Assembly: GCF_001766675.1 (NCBI RefSeq)
Contig: NZ_MJLT01000001.1
Location: forward strand, 186,001 to 250,000
Reading direction: 5' to 3'
DNA length: 64,000 bases
From: Arthrobacter sp. SW1
Lineage (GTDB): Bacteria > Actinomycetota > Actinomycetes > Actinomycetales > Micrococcaceae
A program made the position numbers and the translations under genes. Below the pieces are notes generated by a model. It ran no database searches and had not been told where the DNA came from. It saw nothing but the letters and a program-made list of their open reading frames with translations. Of the stretch, positions 47,006 to 55,908 are shown one piece after another. Numbering within the stretch: the stretch's first letter is position 1; each line of letters begins with the position of its first letter.

Positions 47006-47518
47006 CTAAGCGGAACGCAGCGCCCTGTCACTCATGGAGCGGGATCCCCGTCCAACGGCCAACGTGCCGGACTGCACAATTTCACGGATGCCGAACGGCT
47101 CCAGCACTGACAGTAGTGCCGTGAGCTTCTCGGGGTGACCGGTTGCCTCGATGACCAACGAGTCTGTGGACACGTCGACCACGGAGGCACGGAACAGGTC
47201 TGCAGCCTGGGTGACCTGCAGACGTGTCGCGGCATCCGCACGTACCTTGACCAGGATGTGGTCGCGCTGTACGGAAGATTCGGAAGTCAGCTCGACAATC
47301 TTGATCACGTTGACCAGTTTGTTCAGCTGCTTGGTGACCTGCTCGATGAGGTCGCCGTCGGCGTCGACGACGACAGTCATCCGGGAGATGCCGCTGACCT
47401 CGGTGGGGCCTACGGCGAGCGAGTTGATGTTAAAGGCGCGCCGGGCGAAGAGGCTGGCCACGCGGGTCAGCACGCCGGGCTTGTCTTCGACCAGAACGGA
47501 CAGTGTGTGGCGGCTCAT
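47006..47518 (-). CDS. ilvN: Acetolactate synthase small (regulatory) subunit
   Basis: 170 residues. An N-terminal ACT domain (LSVLVEDKPGVLTRVASLFARRAFNINSLAV, in parts) binds valine for feedback inhibition of IlvB. The C-terminal ALS domain has LIEQVTKQLNKLVNVIKIVEL and ATGHPEKLTALLSVLEPFGIREIVQSG. The ATG at 47518 directly abuts the ilvB stop (2 bp), typical of subunits made in stoichiometry. Confidence 0.95.
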   Translation of the reverse strand: MSRHTLSVLVEDKPGVLTRVASLFARRAFNINSLAVGPTEVSGISRMTVVVDADGDLIEQVTKQLNKLVNVIKIVELTSESSVQRDHILVKVRADAATRLQVTQAADLFRASVVDVSTDSLVIEATGHPEKLTALLSVLEPFGIREIVQSGTLAVGRGSRSMSDRALRSA

Positions 47519-47520
47519 GC

Positions 47521-49422
47521 TTAGTCCTCCTCTTCCCATTCCGGGGTCATGTTGCGGGCTACCTGGATCTGGTCGTTCGACACACCGGCGGGGACCATCG
47601 GCCACACCATGGAGTTCGGGCTGACCACGAAGTCGATGACCACGGGGCGGTCATTGATCTCCAGGGCTTTCTGGATGGTGGCGTCGATGTCCTCGTCGCG
47701 CTCGCAGCGCAGGGCCGCACAGCCGTAGGCATCGGCGAGCTTGACGAAGTCCGGGATGCGGATGGTGTCGTGGCCGGTGTTCAGGTCGGTGTTCGAGTAG
47801 CGGCCGTCGTAGAAGAGGGTCTGCCACTGGCGCACCATGCCCAGCGAGGAGTTGTTGATGATCGCGACCTTGATCGGGATCTTGTTGATGGCGCAGGTGG
47901 CCAGCTCCTGGTTGGTCATCTGGAAGCAGCCGTCGCCGTCGATCGCCCAGACAACACGGTCCGGTTCGCCTACCTTGGCGCCCATGGCGGCCGGGACGGC
48001 ATAGCCCATGGTTCCGGCGCCGCCGGAGTTCAGCCAGGCGTGCGGGCGTTCGTACTTGATGAACTGGGCTGCCCACATCTGGTGCTGGCCCACGCCCGCC
48101 ACGTAGATGCCCTCGGGCCCGGTCAGGGCACCGATGCGCTCGATGACGCGTTGCGGGGCGCTGAGTCCGTCTTCCGGTTCGGTCCAGCCGAGCGGGTAGG
48201 TCTCGCGCAGGTTGTTCAGGAACGACCACCAGGCCTCGAGGTCCGGAGTGCCGGACTGCGAGAACTGGGTGCGGACAGCTTCGCTCAGTTCCGGAATGAT
48301 CTCCTTGACCGAACCCACGATCGGCACATCGGCCAGGCGGTTCTTGGAGATTTCCGCAGGGTCGATGTCCGCGTGGATGACCTTGGCGTTCGGAGCGAAG
48401 GTGCTCAGAACGCCGGTGACGCGGTCATCGAAGCGCGCACCGAGGGTGATCAGCAGGTCCGCCTGCTGCAGCGCGGTCACGGCGGAAACCGATCCGTGCA
48501 TGCCGGGCATGCCCACGTGCTGCTTGTGCGAATCCGGGAACGCGCCCTTGGCCATCAGGGTGGTGACGACGGGAGCGCCGGTCAGCTCGGCCAGTTCCAG
48601 CAGTTCAGCCGAGGCGTGGCCCTTGACCACGCCGCCGCCCACGTACAGGACGGGCTTCTTGGACTCGGCGATGAGCCGGGCGGCTTCACGGACCTGCTTG
48701 TTGTGGCCACGGACCACCGGACGGTAGCCGGGCAGGTCCACCTTCGGCGGCCAGGAGAAGGTCATGTTGCTGACCTGGGCGTTCTTGGCGATGTCCACCA
48801 GCACCGGGCCGGGGCGGCCGGTGGATGCGAGGTGGAAGGCTTCGGCCATCACGTGCGGGATGTCTTCGGCGTCGGTCACCAGGAAGGAGTGCTTGGTGAT
48901 CGGCATGGTGATGCCCACGATGTCCGCCTCCTGGAAGGCGTCGGTGCCGATGACGGCAGCCGAGACCTGGCCGGTGATGGCCACGAGGGGCACGGAGTCC
49001 ATGTGGGCATCCATGATGGCGGTTACGAGGTTAGTGGCACCTGGGCCGGAGGTGGCGATGCAGACGCCAACCCGTCCGGTAACCATGGCGTAGCCTTGGG
49101 CTGCGTGGCCGGCTCCCTGTTCGTGACGGACCAGGACGTGATTCATCTTGGAGGCCATCAAGGGGTCGTAGGTGGGGAGGATCGCGCCACCGGGCAAACC
49201 AAAAATATCGTCCACGCCGAGTTCTTCGAGCGAGCGGACAATAGCTTCCGAGCCGGTCATCACCGTTGGGGGTACAACGTTGTTCGGCCCGAGTACAGGA
49301 GAGAGAGTTGCAGCATTGTCGACGACGGCGTCAGCGGCACGGTCGACCTTTTCCGAAGCCTTCGCGGCTCCAGCGGACTTTGCAGCCATCAGCGAGGGGC
49401 TGATCGGCGATCCTTTGCTCAT
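47521..49422 (-). CDS. ilvB: Acetolactate synthase large (catalytic) subunit
   Basis: 633-residue TPP enzyme making acetolactate and acetohydroxybutyrate. An Ala-rich N-terminal extension of about 60 residues precedes the core: [35 protein letters not shown] with the catalytic Glu, FAD-region [17 protein letters not shown], and the TPP motif [19 protein letters not shown] with [15 protein letters not shown] 49422 has AAGGAAGAG upstream. Expression is probably governed by a leader-peptide attenuator 90-200 bp upstream. Confidence 0.95.
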   Translation of the reverse strand: MSKGSPISPSLMAAKSAGAAKASEKVDRAADAVVDNAATLSPVLGPNNVVPPTVMTGSEAIVRSLEELGVDDIFGLPGGAILPTYDPLMASKMNHVLVRHEQGAGHAAQGYAMVTGRVGVCIATSGPGATNLVTAIMDAHMDSVPLVAITGQVSAAVIGTDAFQEADIVGITMPITKHSFLVTDAEDIPHVMAEAFHLASTGRPGPVLVDIAKNAQVSNMTFSWPPKVDLPGYRPVVRGHNKQVREAARLIAESKKPVLYVGGGVVKGHASAELLELAELTGAPVVTTLMAKGAFPDSHKQHVGMPGMHGSVSAVTALQQADLLITLGARFDDRVTGVLSTFAPNAKVIHADIDPAEISKNRLADVPIVGSVKEIIPELSEAVRTQFSQSGTPDLEAWWSFLNNLRETYPLGWTEPEDGLSAPQRVIERIGALTGPEGIYVAGVGQHQMWAAQFIKYERPHAWLNSGGAGTMGYAVPAAMGAKVGEPDRVVWAIDGDGCFQMTNQELATCAINKIPIKVAIINNSSLGMVRQWQTLFYDGRYSNTDLNTGHDTIRIPDFVKLADAYGCAALRCERDEDIDATIQKALEINDRPVVIDFVVSPNSMVWPMVPAGVSNDQIQVARNMTPEWEEED

Positions 49423-49508
49423 CGGACTCTTCCTTTGGGGATCTTCAGTTAGTGAAAGGTACTGCTGGGTACTGCGTGCGATCACATTTCGCTCTGCCAT
49501 CGGCAATA

Positions 49509-49544
49509 AAAAAACCCCTCAGCCTTGCGGCTCTTCGAGGGGTT
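49509..49544 (-). terminator. Attenuator terminator in the ilvB leader
   Basis: On the minus strand AACCCCTC (49537-49544) pairs with GAGGGGTT (49513-49520), with an inner stem AGCC/GGCT (49521-49532) and seven T residues after it. It stands between the leader peptide and ilvB. Confidence 0.85.
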
Positions 49545-49571
49545 GCGCGTGACAGATCGTTGCCGGCCGGC

Positions 49572-49628
49572 TTAGTAAGCCACGCGCTTGCTAAGTACGA
49601 CGACGATGCCGGTGACAGTTGCGATCAT
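49572..49628 (-). CDS. ilvL: Leader peptide of ilvBNC (MIATVTGIVVVLSKRVAY)
   Basis: 18-residue open frame from ATG 49628 to TAA 49572. Eight of 18 residues are Ile, Val or Leu, with the run IVVVL at residues 8-12. The region of codons 12-18 forms a hairpin (CTTAG-C-AAGC...GCTT-A-CTAAG), and a T-run terminator follows 28 bp after the stop. Ribosome stalling on the Val/Ile/Leu codons when their tRNAs are uncharged should prevent terminator formation, as in ilv leaders of Corynebacterium and enterobacteria. The ribosome site is weak; a TTGACA at 49659-49664 would put transcription start near the ATG. Confidence 0.8.
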   Translation of the reverse strand: MIATVTGIVVVLSKRVAY

Positions 49629-49677
49629 GCGTTCAGTTTTCCCTCTTTGTGAGAGACGTGTCAAACGGCGGACACCT

Positions 49678-49691
49678 CGTCTCACTATTTG
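49678..49691. promoter_or_regulatory. LtbR-type box upstream of the ilvB leader
   Basis: CGTCTCACTATTTG on the plus strand, 50-63 bp before the leader peptide ATG. It agrees with the leuB and leuC boxes. Its position next to TTGACA (49659-49664, minus strand) suits control of ilvBNC initiation. Confidence 0.55.
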
Positions 49692-49716
49692 GACATGATA
49701 GTCCACGTGCTGGTCT

Positions 49717-49772
49717 CCCGGCGGTTTCGACAGGCTCAACCACCGGTGGTTGAGCCTGTCGAAACCGCCGGG
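49717..49772. repeat. 56-bp perfect palindrome (REP-like) between ilvD and ilvB
   Basis: Two 28-bp arms meet without spacer at CACC/GGTG (centre 49744/49745). The arm reads CCCGGCGGTTTCGACAGGCT then CAACCACC. The core GGTTTCGACA-GCTCAACCACCGG resembles dispersed repeats I recall from Micrococcales genomes. Sitting 22 bp past the ilvD stop, the RNA would fold into a very strong hairpin and may serve as terminator. Confidence 0.9.
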
Positions 49773-49793
49773 GGTGAGCGTCGAATCCAGGCG

Positions 49794-51539
49794 CTACCCG
49801 CAGTAGGCGCCCGTAGAGGCGCTGTGTACCAGCTTGGCATATTTCGCCAGCACACCCTTTGTGTAACGGGCCGGCAGAGGCGACCATCCCGCCTTGCGGG
49901 CTTCCAGTTCCGCTTCGTCCACCAGCAGGTCGAAGGTGCGCGCTGCGATGTCCACCCTGATCCGGTCCCCGTCCTTCACGAAAGCAATGGGACCGCCGTC
50001 GACGGCTTCCGGCGCGACGTGGCCGATGCACAGGCCGGTGGTCCCGCCGGAGAAGCGGCCGTCGGTCAGCAGAAGCACGTCCTTGCCGAGGCCCGCGCCC
50101 TTGATGGCCCCGGTGATGGCCAGCATTTCACGCATGCCGGGGCCGCCCTTGGGGCCTTCGTAGCGGATGACCACGACGTCGCCCTTTTTGATCAGGCCGT
50201 TGTCGAGGGCTGCCAGCGCGCCCTGTTCCCGCTCGAAGACGCGTGCAGTGCCCTCGAAGACGTCGGCATCGAAGCCGGCGCTCTTGACGACGGCCCCCTC
50301 CGGGGCGAGCGATCCGTGCAGGATGGTGATGCCGCCGGTCTTGTGGATCGGGTTGTCGAGGGCGCGCAGGATCTTTCCATCGACGTCCGGCGGGTTGATC
50401 GCGGCGAGGTTTTCGGCGACCGTCTTCCCCGTGACGGTAAGGCAATCGCCGTGCAGCAGTCCGGCGTCGAGCAGTGCCTTCATGATGACCGGAACGCCGC
50501 CGATCCGGTCGACATCGGTCATGACATAGCGGCCGAAGGGCTTGAGGTCGCCGAGGTGCGGCACGCGGTCGCCGATGCGGTTGAAGTCATCCAGTGTCAG
50601 TTCGACCTCCGCCTCGCGCGCGATCGCCAGGAGATGCAGCACGGCATTGGTGGACCCGCCGAATGCCATGGTGACGGCAATGGCGTTTTCGAACGCTTCC
50701 CGGGTCATGATGTCCCGAGCCGTGATGCCGAGGCGCAGCAGGTTGACCACGGCCTCCCCGGAGCGCCGGGCGAAATCATCCCGACGGCGGTCTGCCGAAG
50801 GAGGAGCAGCCGAGCCCGGCAGCGACATGCCCAGCGCCTCTCCGATGCAGGCCATCGTGTTGGCCGTGTACATGCCGCCGCAGGCGCCCTCGCCCGGACA
50901 GATCGCCTTTTCGATGCGGTCCAGGTCTTCGCGGCTCATCTTTCCGGCGGCGCACGCTCCGACCGCCTCGAAGGCATCGATCAGGGTGACTTCTTTTTCG
51001 GAGCCGTCCTCGAGCTTCACCCAGCCCGGCATGATCGAGCCCGCGTACAGGAACACGCTGGAAAGGTTCAACCGCGCCGCAGCCATAAGCATGCCCGGGA
51101 GGGACTTGTCGCAGCCGGCCAGGAGCACGGAACCGTCGATGCGCTCGGCCTGCATGACGGTTTCCACGGAGTCCGCGATGACTTCGCGGGACACCAGCGA
51201 GAAGTGCATGCCTTCGTGGCCCATGGAGATGCCGTCGGACACGGAGATGGTGCCGAACTGCATGGGGAAACCGCCGCCGGCGTGGACGCCTTCCTTGGCG
51301 CCCTGGGCGAGCCGGTTCAGCGAAAGATTGCAGGGAGTGATTTCGTTCCAGGAGCTTGCAACGCCGATCTGCGGCTTGGCGAAGTCGTCATCGCCCATGC
51401 CCACGGCCCGGAACATGCCGCGTGCCGGGGCAGCATGGATACCGTCGGTGACCGCCCGGCTGCGGGGTTTGATATCGGGCCCACCGCCCGCCGCGACTGT
51501 GCCGGTTCCGCCCTGATCCATCCCGCTCTGCTCGCTCAT
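49794..51539 (-). CDS. ilvD: Dihydroxy-acid dehydratase
   Basis: 581 residues; dehydrates dihydroxy-isovalerate and -methylvalerate to the 2-oxo acids. Iron-sulfur and substrate motifs: [64 protein letters not shown] (in parts), and [26 protein letters not shown] 51539 gives [15 protein letters not shown]; the open frame runs on into the LysR gene but that part is antisense-like. It precedes ilvBNC on the same strand, separated by the large palindrome and the attenuator region. Confidence 0.94.
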   Translation of the reverse strand: MSEQSGMDQGGTGTVAAGGGPDIKPRSRAVTDGIHAAPARGMFRAVGMGDDDFAKPQIGVASSWNEITPCNLSLNRLAQGAKEGVHAGGGFPMQFGTISVSDGISMGHEGMHFSLVSREVIADSVETVMQAERIDGSVLLAGCDKSLPGMLMAAARLNLSSVFLYAGSIMPGWVKLEDGSEKEVTLIDAFEAVGACAAGKMSREDLDRIEKAICPGEGACGGMYTANTMACIGEALGMSLPGSAAPPSADRRRDDFARRSGEAVVNLLRLGITARDIMTREAFENAIAVTMAFGGSTNAVLHLLAIAREAEVELTLDDFNRIGDRVPHLGDLKPFGRYVMTDVDRIGGVPVIMKALLDAGLLHGDCLTVTGKTVAENLAAINPPDVDGKILRALDNPIHKTGGITILHGSLAPEGAVVKSAGFDADVFEGTARVFEREQGALAALDNGLIKKGDVVVIRYEGPKGGPGMREMLAITGAIKGAGLGKDVLLLTDGRFSGGTTGLCIGHVAPEAVDGGPIAFVKDGDRIRVDIAARTFDLLVDEAELEARKAGWSPLPARYTKGVLAKYAKLVHSASTGAYCG

Positions 51540-51549
51540 GGCCGAAAGT

Positions 51550-52467
51550 CTAGGGCCCGCGCAGCACGGCGACCAGCCTTGCTTCCTCCCGCAGCAGTCC
51601 GAGCGTGCGGCGGACCGTGGTCCGCGCGGCGACCTCGGGACGGGCGAGGGCAACGATACTGCGGCCGGCGCGGACGCCGTCGAGCGGTCGAAGGACCAGT
51701 CCGTGGTCGCCGCCGCTGCGGGCCGTGTACCTGGGCAGGAGGCAGATGCCGTGGCCGCCCTTGACCAATGCCTCGAGGACCCGCAGGTCAGGGAAGCGCT
51801 GGATCTGCGCCGCCGTTGTTCCGGCCTGGAGCTCAATCTGGCGCAGGATCGCGTCGAAGGGGAACCCGGGCGGGACCCCGATCCACGGGTATCCGGCCAC
51901 ATCGTGCGCAGTGAGGCGCTGCTTGGCGGCCAGCTCATGCCCGGCAGGCATGGCAATGTCAACGGGTTCCTCCAGCAAGGGCAGCACCTCAAGTCCGTGG
52001 CGGGCGAACACGTCCGCGCCGTCCACGCTGTGCGCCAGGACGATGTCGTAGTCGGCGGCGAGCCCGGCGAAGCCTTCCGCTCCCGGATCCTCGAAGTGGG
52101 CTTCCAGGCGAAGCCCGGCAATGTCCTTCAAACGGTGCAACAGCCCGGGCAACAACATTTCGGCGGCGCTGGGAAAGAACGCCGCCCGGATGCGGGACTG
52201 CCAGCCCTGCCGGTAGGCGTCCATGGTGGATTCGGCGCGGGCCATGGCGGTGGCGACCTCGGCGGCGGCTTCCGCCATGGCACGGCCGGCCTCGGTGAGC
52301 CGCACTCCCCTGCCGTCCTTTTCCACCAGGACCACGCCCAGTTCGTCCTGCAGCGCCTTGAGCTGCTGGGATACGGCGGACGCCGTGACGTTCATGGCCT
52401 CCGCCGTGGCGCCGACGGTCCGCCGGTCCGCCAGCTCGCGGAGGATCCGCAACCTCTTGAAATCCAT
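51550..52467 (-). CDS. LysR-family transcriptional regulator
   Basis: 305 residues. N-terminal winged helix: [43 protein letters not shown] (in parts). The effector domain begins near residue 90 ([20 protein letters not shown]) and ends [15 protein letters not shown]. It is 10 bp upstream of ilvD and co-directional, unlike the usual divergent LysR arrangement, so it may be in the same transcript as ilvD. Whether it controls branched-chain synthesis is not shown by the sequence. Confidence 0.9.
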   Translation of the reverse strand: MDFKRLRILRELADRRTVGATAEAMNVTASAVSQQLKALQDELGVVLVEKDGRGVRLTEAGRAMAEAAAEVATAMARAESTMDAYRQGWQSRIRAAFFPSAAEMLLPGLLHRLKDIAGLRLEAHFEDPGAEGFAGLAADYDIVLAHSVDGADVFARHGLEVLPLLEEPVDIAMPAGHELAAKQRLTAHDVAGYPWIGVPPGFPFDAILRQIELQAGTTAAQIQRFPDLRVLEALVKGGHGICLLPRYTARSGGDHGLVLRPLDGVRAGRSIVALARPEVAARTTVRRTLGLLREEARLVAVLRGP

Positions 52468-52562
52468 GTGGCCACCCTAGGGGATGGTTGCTGGACACCC
52501 TCCGGAGCCCGCCGTAACGTCAAAGCTGACAAGTGAATCACCCAAACAGAAGGGCTCCTTCC

Positions 52563-53657
52563 ATGGATGTGTTGATCTGGGTCATCGTCATCGTTGTGGT
52601 CGCCGCAATCGCGTGGTGGCTGTTGAGCCGAAGGGGCTCTTCCTCCGCGCCGACGGACACCGCCTCTTCCGCGGGCCTTGCCGCTCCGGCGCCCTCGGCG
52701 TCGTCCCCGCACCTGGACGCGGATCCTTCAGCCGCGATGGCCGGCACTCCGCCGGTAGCGCCGGTGCCCGTCCCCGCCGAAGTTGCCCCAGCCGAAGCTG
52801 CCCCCGCGCACGAGGCGGACTCAGGGGCAGCTGCGGAATCCGCCGGCGGCGACGTTGACGACTGGGAAGATTCCGGCTCCGCCCCCGGGGAGCCGGCGGC
52901 CGTGCAGGCTGAACGTGAGCCTGTGGCTGAAGCGCTCGTGGAGCCTGTCGACGAACCCGAGCTTGCCGAGCCCGTAACCTCCGAACCGGTCCTCAGCGAA
53001 GAGGTGCCGCAGGAGCCGTCCACGGCGGAAGAACCCGCCGTCGAAGGTGTGACGGCCGACGACGTCGCACCCGCCGACGCCGGGCCCCTCGCCGAGGAGC
53101 CCTCCGACGCAGCCCCTGCCGCGGCGGGCGGGGCTGCCGCAGCTGCGGAACCGGAGTCCGCCACCGGGACTGCCCCGGACTCCGCCGAGTTTGCGGCGGA
53201 CGATACTGCAGCAGACGAAACTTCCGCAGACAAGGAAGAGTGGGAGGCCACGTGGAGCGAGGCTCCGCCGAGGCAGGCTCCCGCGCACAACCCCGAATAC
53301 ACCGCTCCACACGCCCCCACCCTGCCCGGCGCGGAAACGGCGGCAGCGGAAGAAGGGCTGCCCGCAACTGACGCACAGGCTCCGGAACCTGCTGCCGAAG
53401 CCCCGGCAACCGCAGAGGACACCCCGGCCCTGGGTGGGCACCTGGCCGCCGGGCAGCCATACGGCGAAGGTTCGGCCGCGGCCGGGCCCGATGGGAGCGG
53501 CCCTGCCGACTTCCCCGTCAAGGCGGATGCCGGAACCATGACCTACTACGACGAAGACATGCCGGCCTACGGCGAAGCCCACGCATCGGTGTGGTTCCTC
53601 TCCGCGGCGCACGCCGAGGCTGCCGGATTCCGTCCGCCGCGCCGGACGCGTTACTGA
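52563..53657 (+). CDS. Membrane-anchored Ala/Glu/Pro-rich protein with C-terminal sunset-like domain
   Basis: 364 residues. One N-terminal span (VLIWVIVIVVVAAIAWWLL) begins right at the start. Residues about 25-310 are low complexity, rich in Ala, Glu, Pro and Ser (EPVAEALVEPVDEPELAEPV). The last 50 residues are ordered: DFPVKADAGTMTYYDEDMPAYGE, then ASVWFLSAAHAEAAGFRPPRR. This resembles the small sunset-like domain (G-x-PIKGN-S-x-YH...WF..E.dAeaAGFrp) known at the end of various actinobacterial proteins. The recognition is by eye. ATG 52563 follows AAGGG at 8 nt. No function is known; it is divergent from the LysR gene. Confidence 0.7.
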   Translation: MDVLIWVIVIVVVAAIAWWLLSRRGSSSAPTDTASSAGLAAPAPSASSPHLDADPSAAMAGTPPVAPVPVPAEVAPAEAAPAHEADSGAAAESAGGDVDDWEDSGSAPGEPAAVQAEREPVAEALVEPVDEPELAEPVTSEPVLSEEVPQEPSTAEEPAVEGVTADDVAPADAGPLAEEPSDAAPAAAGGAAAAAEPESATGTAPDSAEFAADDTAADETSADKEEWEATWSEAPPRQAPAHNPEYTAPHAPTLPGAETAAAEEGLPATDAQAPEPAAEAPATAEDTPALGGHLAAGQPYGEGSAAAGPDGSGPADFPVKADAGTMTYYDEDMPAYGEAHASVWFLSAAHAEAAGFRPPRRTRY

Positions 53658-53680
53658 GGCCACGGAAGCCGGGGGCCGGG

Positions 53681-54859
53681 ATGGGGCGCATGGGCTGCGG
53701 ATCATCTGGCAGGCGACGCGCTTCCCTGCCCTTCGCGCTGCTACGGCCGCTTGCTTTACTGCTGTCCGGCGGGCTGCTGCTCAGCGGCTGCACCGCCGGA
53801 CCGCCGGCGCCCGGCAGCACCACCACGGCCAGGGGCGGGACCGAACCGTCCGCAACTGCCCCGGGCGGCAGTACCGCGCCCGTTGGACGGCCCGGCAAAG
53901 AACCCTCGGTTGAACAGAAGCTCGACCTTGGCCTCGACCTCCCGTGGTCGGTGGTCTTCCTGCCGGACCGCACGGCAGTCATCTCCGAACGGGACTCCAA
54001 GCTCCTTAAAGTCGTCCGAAACGGCGAGGCCACCGTCATCGGCGAGGTTCCCGGCGTCGTGCCCGGAGGCGAAGGCGGGCTGCTGGGACTGGCCCTGTCC
54101 CCTGGCTTTTCCACCGACCGCCTGCTGTATTTCTACTACACGGCCGAATCCGATAACCGTATTGCCCGCGCCCGCCTGGAGGCGGGGCCGGGCGGAAAGC
54201 TCACGCTGGGGAACTCCACAGTGGTTTTCTCCGGAATCCGCAAGGCGTCCACCCACAACGGCGGCAGGATCCGCTTCGGACCGGACGGCTTCCTCTATGT
54301 GGGCACAGGCGACGCCCAGCAGCGCGAACAAGCCCAGGACCGTAACGCGTTGGGTGGAAAAATCCTGCGCCTGACCCCTGACGGGCAGCCGGCGCCGGGC
54401 AACCCGTTTGGCGACAATCCCGTGTACAGCTACGGACACCGGAACGTGCAGGGACTCGCCTGGGACAAAGACGGAAGGCTCTGGGCCAGCGAGTTCGGGC
54501 CGGACGTCGACGACGAACTCAACCTCATCCGCCCCGGCGGCAACTACGGCTGGCCGGAGGTGACGGGCGCCCCGGGCCGCGGGGAGTTCATCGACGCAAA
54601 GGCGGTGTGGCCATCCACCTCGGACGCCTCCCCCAGCGGGCTCGAAATCACCGGTGGCGTGGCGTACACGGCGGCACTGCGCGGGCAGCGGCTCTGGACC
54701 GTGCCGTTGGACGGCGAACAGGCCGGTGATCCTGTGTCCTATTTCACGGGAGAATTCGGCCGGCTCAGGGACGTTTCGCTGGCCTCCGACGGCACGCTGT
54801 GGGTCTTGAGCAACAACGAATCCCCCGATTTCGCGCTGCGGCTGAGGCTCCCCGGATAG
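53681..54859 (+). CDS. PQQ-dependent sugar dehydrogenase-like lipoprotein
   Basis: About 392 residues. Signal peptide with lipobox LLLSGC near residue 30 places it on the outer membrane face. Six-bladed beta-propeller of the soluble glucose dehydrogenase family: DLPWSVVFLPDRTAVISERD, GGEGGLLGLALSPGFSTDRL, STHNGGRIRFGPDGFLYVGTGDAQ (in parts) with the catalytic His, YSYGHRNVQGLAWDKDGRLW, ASEFGPDVDDELNLIRPGGNYGWPEVTG. It likely oxidises an aldose or related alcohol with PQQ. No PQQ biosynthesis genes are in the window. ATG 53681 is chosen after GGGGGCCGGG; ATG 53690 is possible. Confidence 0.88.
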   Translation: MGRMGCGSSGRRRASLPFALLRPLALLLSGGLLLSGCTAGPPAPGSTTTARGGTEPSATAPGGSTAPVGRPGKEPSVEQKLDLGLDLPWSVVFLPDRTAVISERDSKLLKVVRNGEATVIGEVPGVVPGGEGGLLGLALSPGFSTDRLLYFYYTAESDNRIARARLEAGPGGKLTLGNSTVVFSGIRKASTHNGGRIRFGPDGFLYVGTGDAQQREQAQDRNALGGKILRLTPDGQPAPGNPFGDNPVYSYGHRNVQGLAWDKDGRLWASEFGPDVDDELNLIRPGGNYGWPEVTGAPGRGEFIDAKAVWPSTSDASPSGLEITGGVAYTAALRGQRLWTVPLDGEQAGDPVSYFTGEFGRLRDVSLASDGTLWVLSNNESPDFALRLRLPG

Positions 54860-54977
54860 CCCGCGGCAAACCCGCCCTGCCGATTTCGCACTTTGCGCGT
54901 CTCTCGTGTAGAGTTACATGTCGTTGCGGAGATCAACGGAAAAGGAAATACTCCATTCCGAAGGTCGAAATCAACAT

Positions 54978-55053
54978 GCACCTCTAGCTCAACTGGCAGA
55001 GCAATTGACTCTTAATCAATGGGTTCCGGGTTCGAGTCCCGGGGGGTGCACCA
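54978..55053 (+). tRNA. tRNA-Lys(CTT), copy 1
   Basis: 76 nt including encoded CCA; acceptor GCACCTC/GGGGTGC, anticodon loop CTCTTAA (CTT), T arm CCGGG-TTCGAGT-CCCGG. Identical to the copy 144 bp further on. Confidence 0.97.
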
Positions 55054-55061
55054 AGGGAAGA

Positions 55062-55099
55062 GCCCTTGAGCGGCAACAGCGTTCAAGGGTTATTTCTTT
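55062..55099 (+). terminator. Hairpin after the first tRNA-Lys
   Basis: CCCTTGA (55063-55069) with TCAAGGG (55083-55089), followed by TTATTTCTTT. It is moderate in strength and may allow read-through to the second tRNA-Lys. Confidence 0.6.
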
Positions 55100-55121
55100 G
55101 GGTTGGACACCACAACTGAAT

Positions 55122-55197
55122 GCACCTCTAGCTCAACTGGCAGAGCAATTGACTCTTAATCAATGGGTTCCGGGTTCGAGTCCCGGGGGGTGCACCA
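55122..55197 (+). tRNA. tRNA-Lys(CTT), copy 2
   Basis: Base-for-base identical to copy 1, CCA encoded. The identical block extends from 54976-55061 to 55120-55205, that is 2 bp before and 8 bp past the mature tRNA, indicating a recent tandem duplication of an 86-bp unit. Confidence 0.97.
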
Positions 55198-55200
55198 AGG

Positions 55201-55244
55201 GAAGAATCCCGGAGCGGCAGGCGCTGCTCCGGGATTCTTCGTTT
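55201..55244 (+). terminator. Terminator after the second tRNA-Lys
   Basis: A 15-bp perfect stem, GAAGAATCCCGGAGC (55201-55215) with GCTCCGGGATTCTTC (55226-55240), then GTTT. The rest of the gene-free stretch to 55317 is GC-rich without recognisable features. Confidence 0.8.
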
Positions 55245-55317
55245 AAGCTCTCGGGGACGCCGGTCAGGGCCGGCCCCGCCGAGACTCCGCCCAGGGTCGG
55301 CCCCGGGTCGACTGCAG

Positions 55318-55815
55318 CTAATCCATCCGCCGGCCTTCGGCACCGGTGAGGACACTGGTCCCTGAGGCTGCCACGATTTCATGCACTTCGGGGGAAGCCT
55401 GCTGCCCGGACAGGGCGCGGACCAGGATCTTGAGCTCGCCTCGCAGGGCATCCGCATCCACGGGGGAATCCCGCAGGACTTCACGTTCAAGCCGTTCGGC
55501 GGTTTCGAGGACCCGGCTGCCGGCGTCGCTGAGGCTGACAATCTGGCTGCGTCTGTCGCTCGAGCTGCGCGACCGCTCGATGTAGCCATGCGATTCGAGG
55601 CGGGCGAGGGTCTTGCCCATGGTCTGGGCCTGGACCCGGACGATCTGTGCCAGCAGGACCTGGCTTATGGGCCCCTTTACGGCAAGAACCTCCATGGCGA
55701 TCACTCCGGCGTGCGTCAAGCCCAGGTTGTTCAACTTCTCGTTCCACGCGTGCTCCACGAGGCGGGCCGCTGTAGACAACAGCCTTCCGGTGGGCCAACG
55801 CTCAATGTCAGGCAT
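55318..55815 (-). CDS. MarR-family transcriptional regulator
   Basis: 165 residues. The winged helix is seen in GVIAMEVLAVKGPISQVLLAQIVRVQAQTMGKTLARLESHGYIERSRSSSDRRSQIVSLSDAG (in parts), with the wing residues SSDRRSQ. The N-terminal helix ERWPTGRLLSTAARLVEHAW serves dimerisation. It is divergent from the peroxiredoxin gene with a 93-bp gap, an arrangement that suggests it controls that gene in answer to oxidants or a phenolic ligand; this is inference. No clear palindrome was recognised in the gap. Confidence 0.9.
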   Translation of the reverse strand: MPDIERWPTGRLLSTAARLVEHAWNEKLNNLGLTHAGVIAMEVLAVKGPISQVLLAQIVRVQAQTMGKTLARLESHGYIERSRSSSDRRSQIVSLSDAGSRVLETAERLEREVLRDSPVDADALRGELKILVRALSGQQASPEVHEIVAASGTSVLTGAEGRRMD

Positions 55816-55908
55816 AACAGCCAGTATATAAAAGCAACCGCCGCCAATTCGGTTCCCGCACGCAGAATTACTAAGCTGGGTGATCGCCGACGCACGCTAG
55901 GAGCACCC

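Noticed and set aside
49794..52121. 775-residue version of IlvD using an upstream start
   Set aside because: The extra 194 residues are an out-of-frame reading of the LysR gene; the family length and MSEQSG start support 51539.
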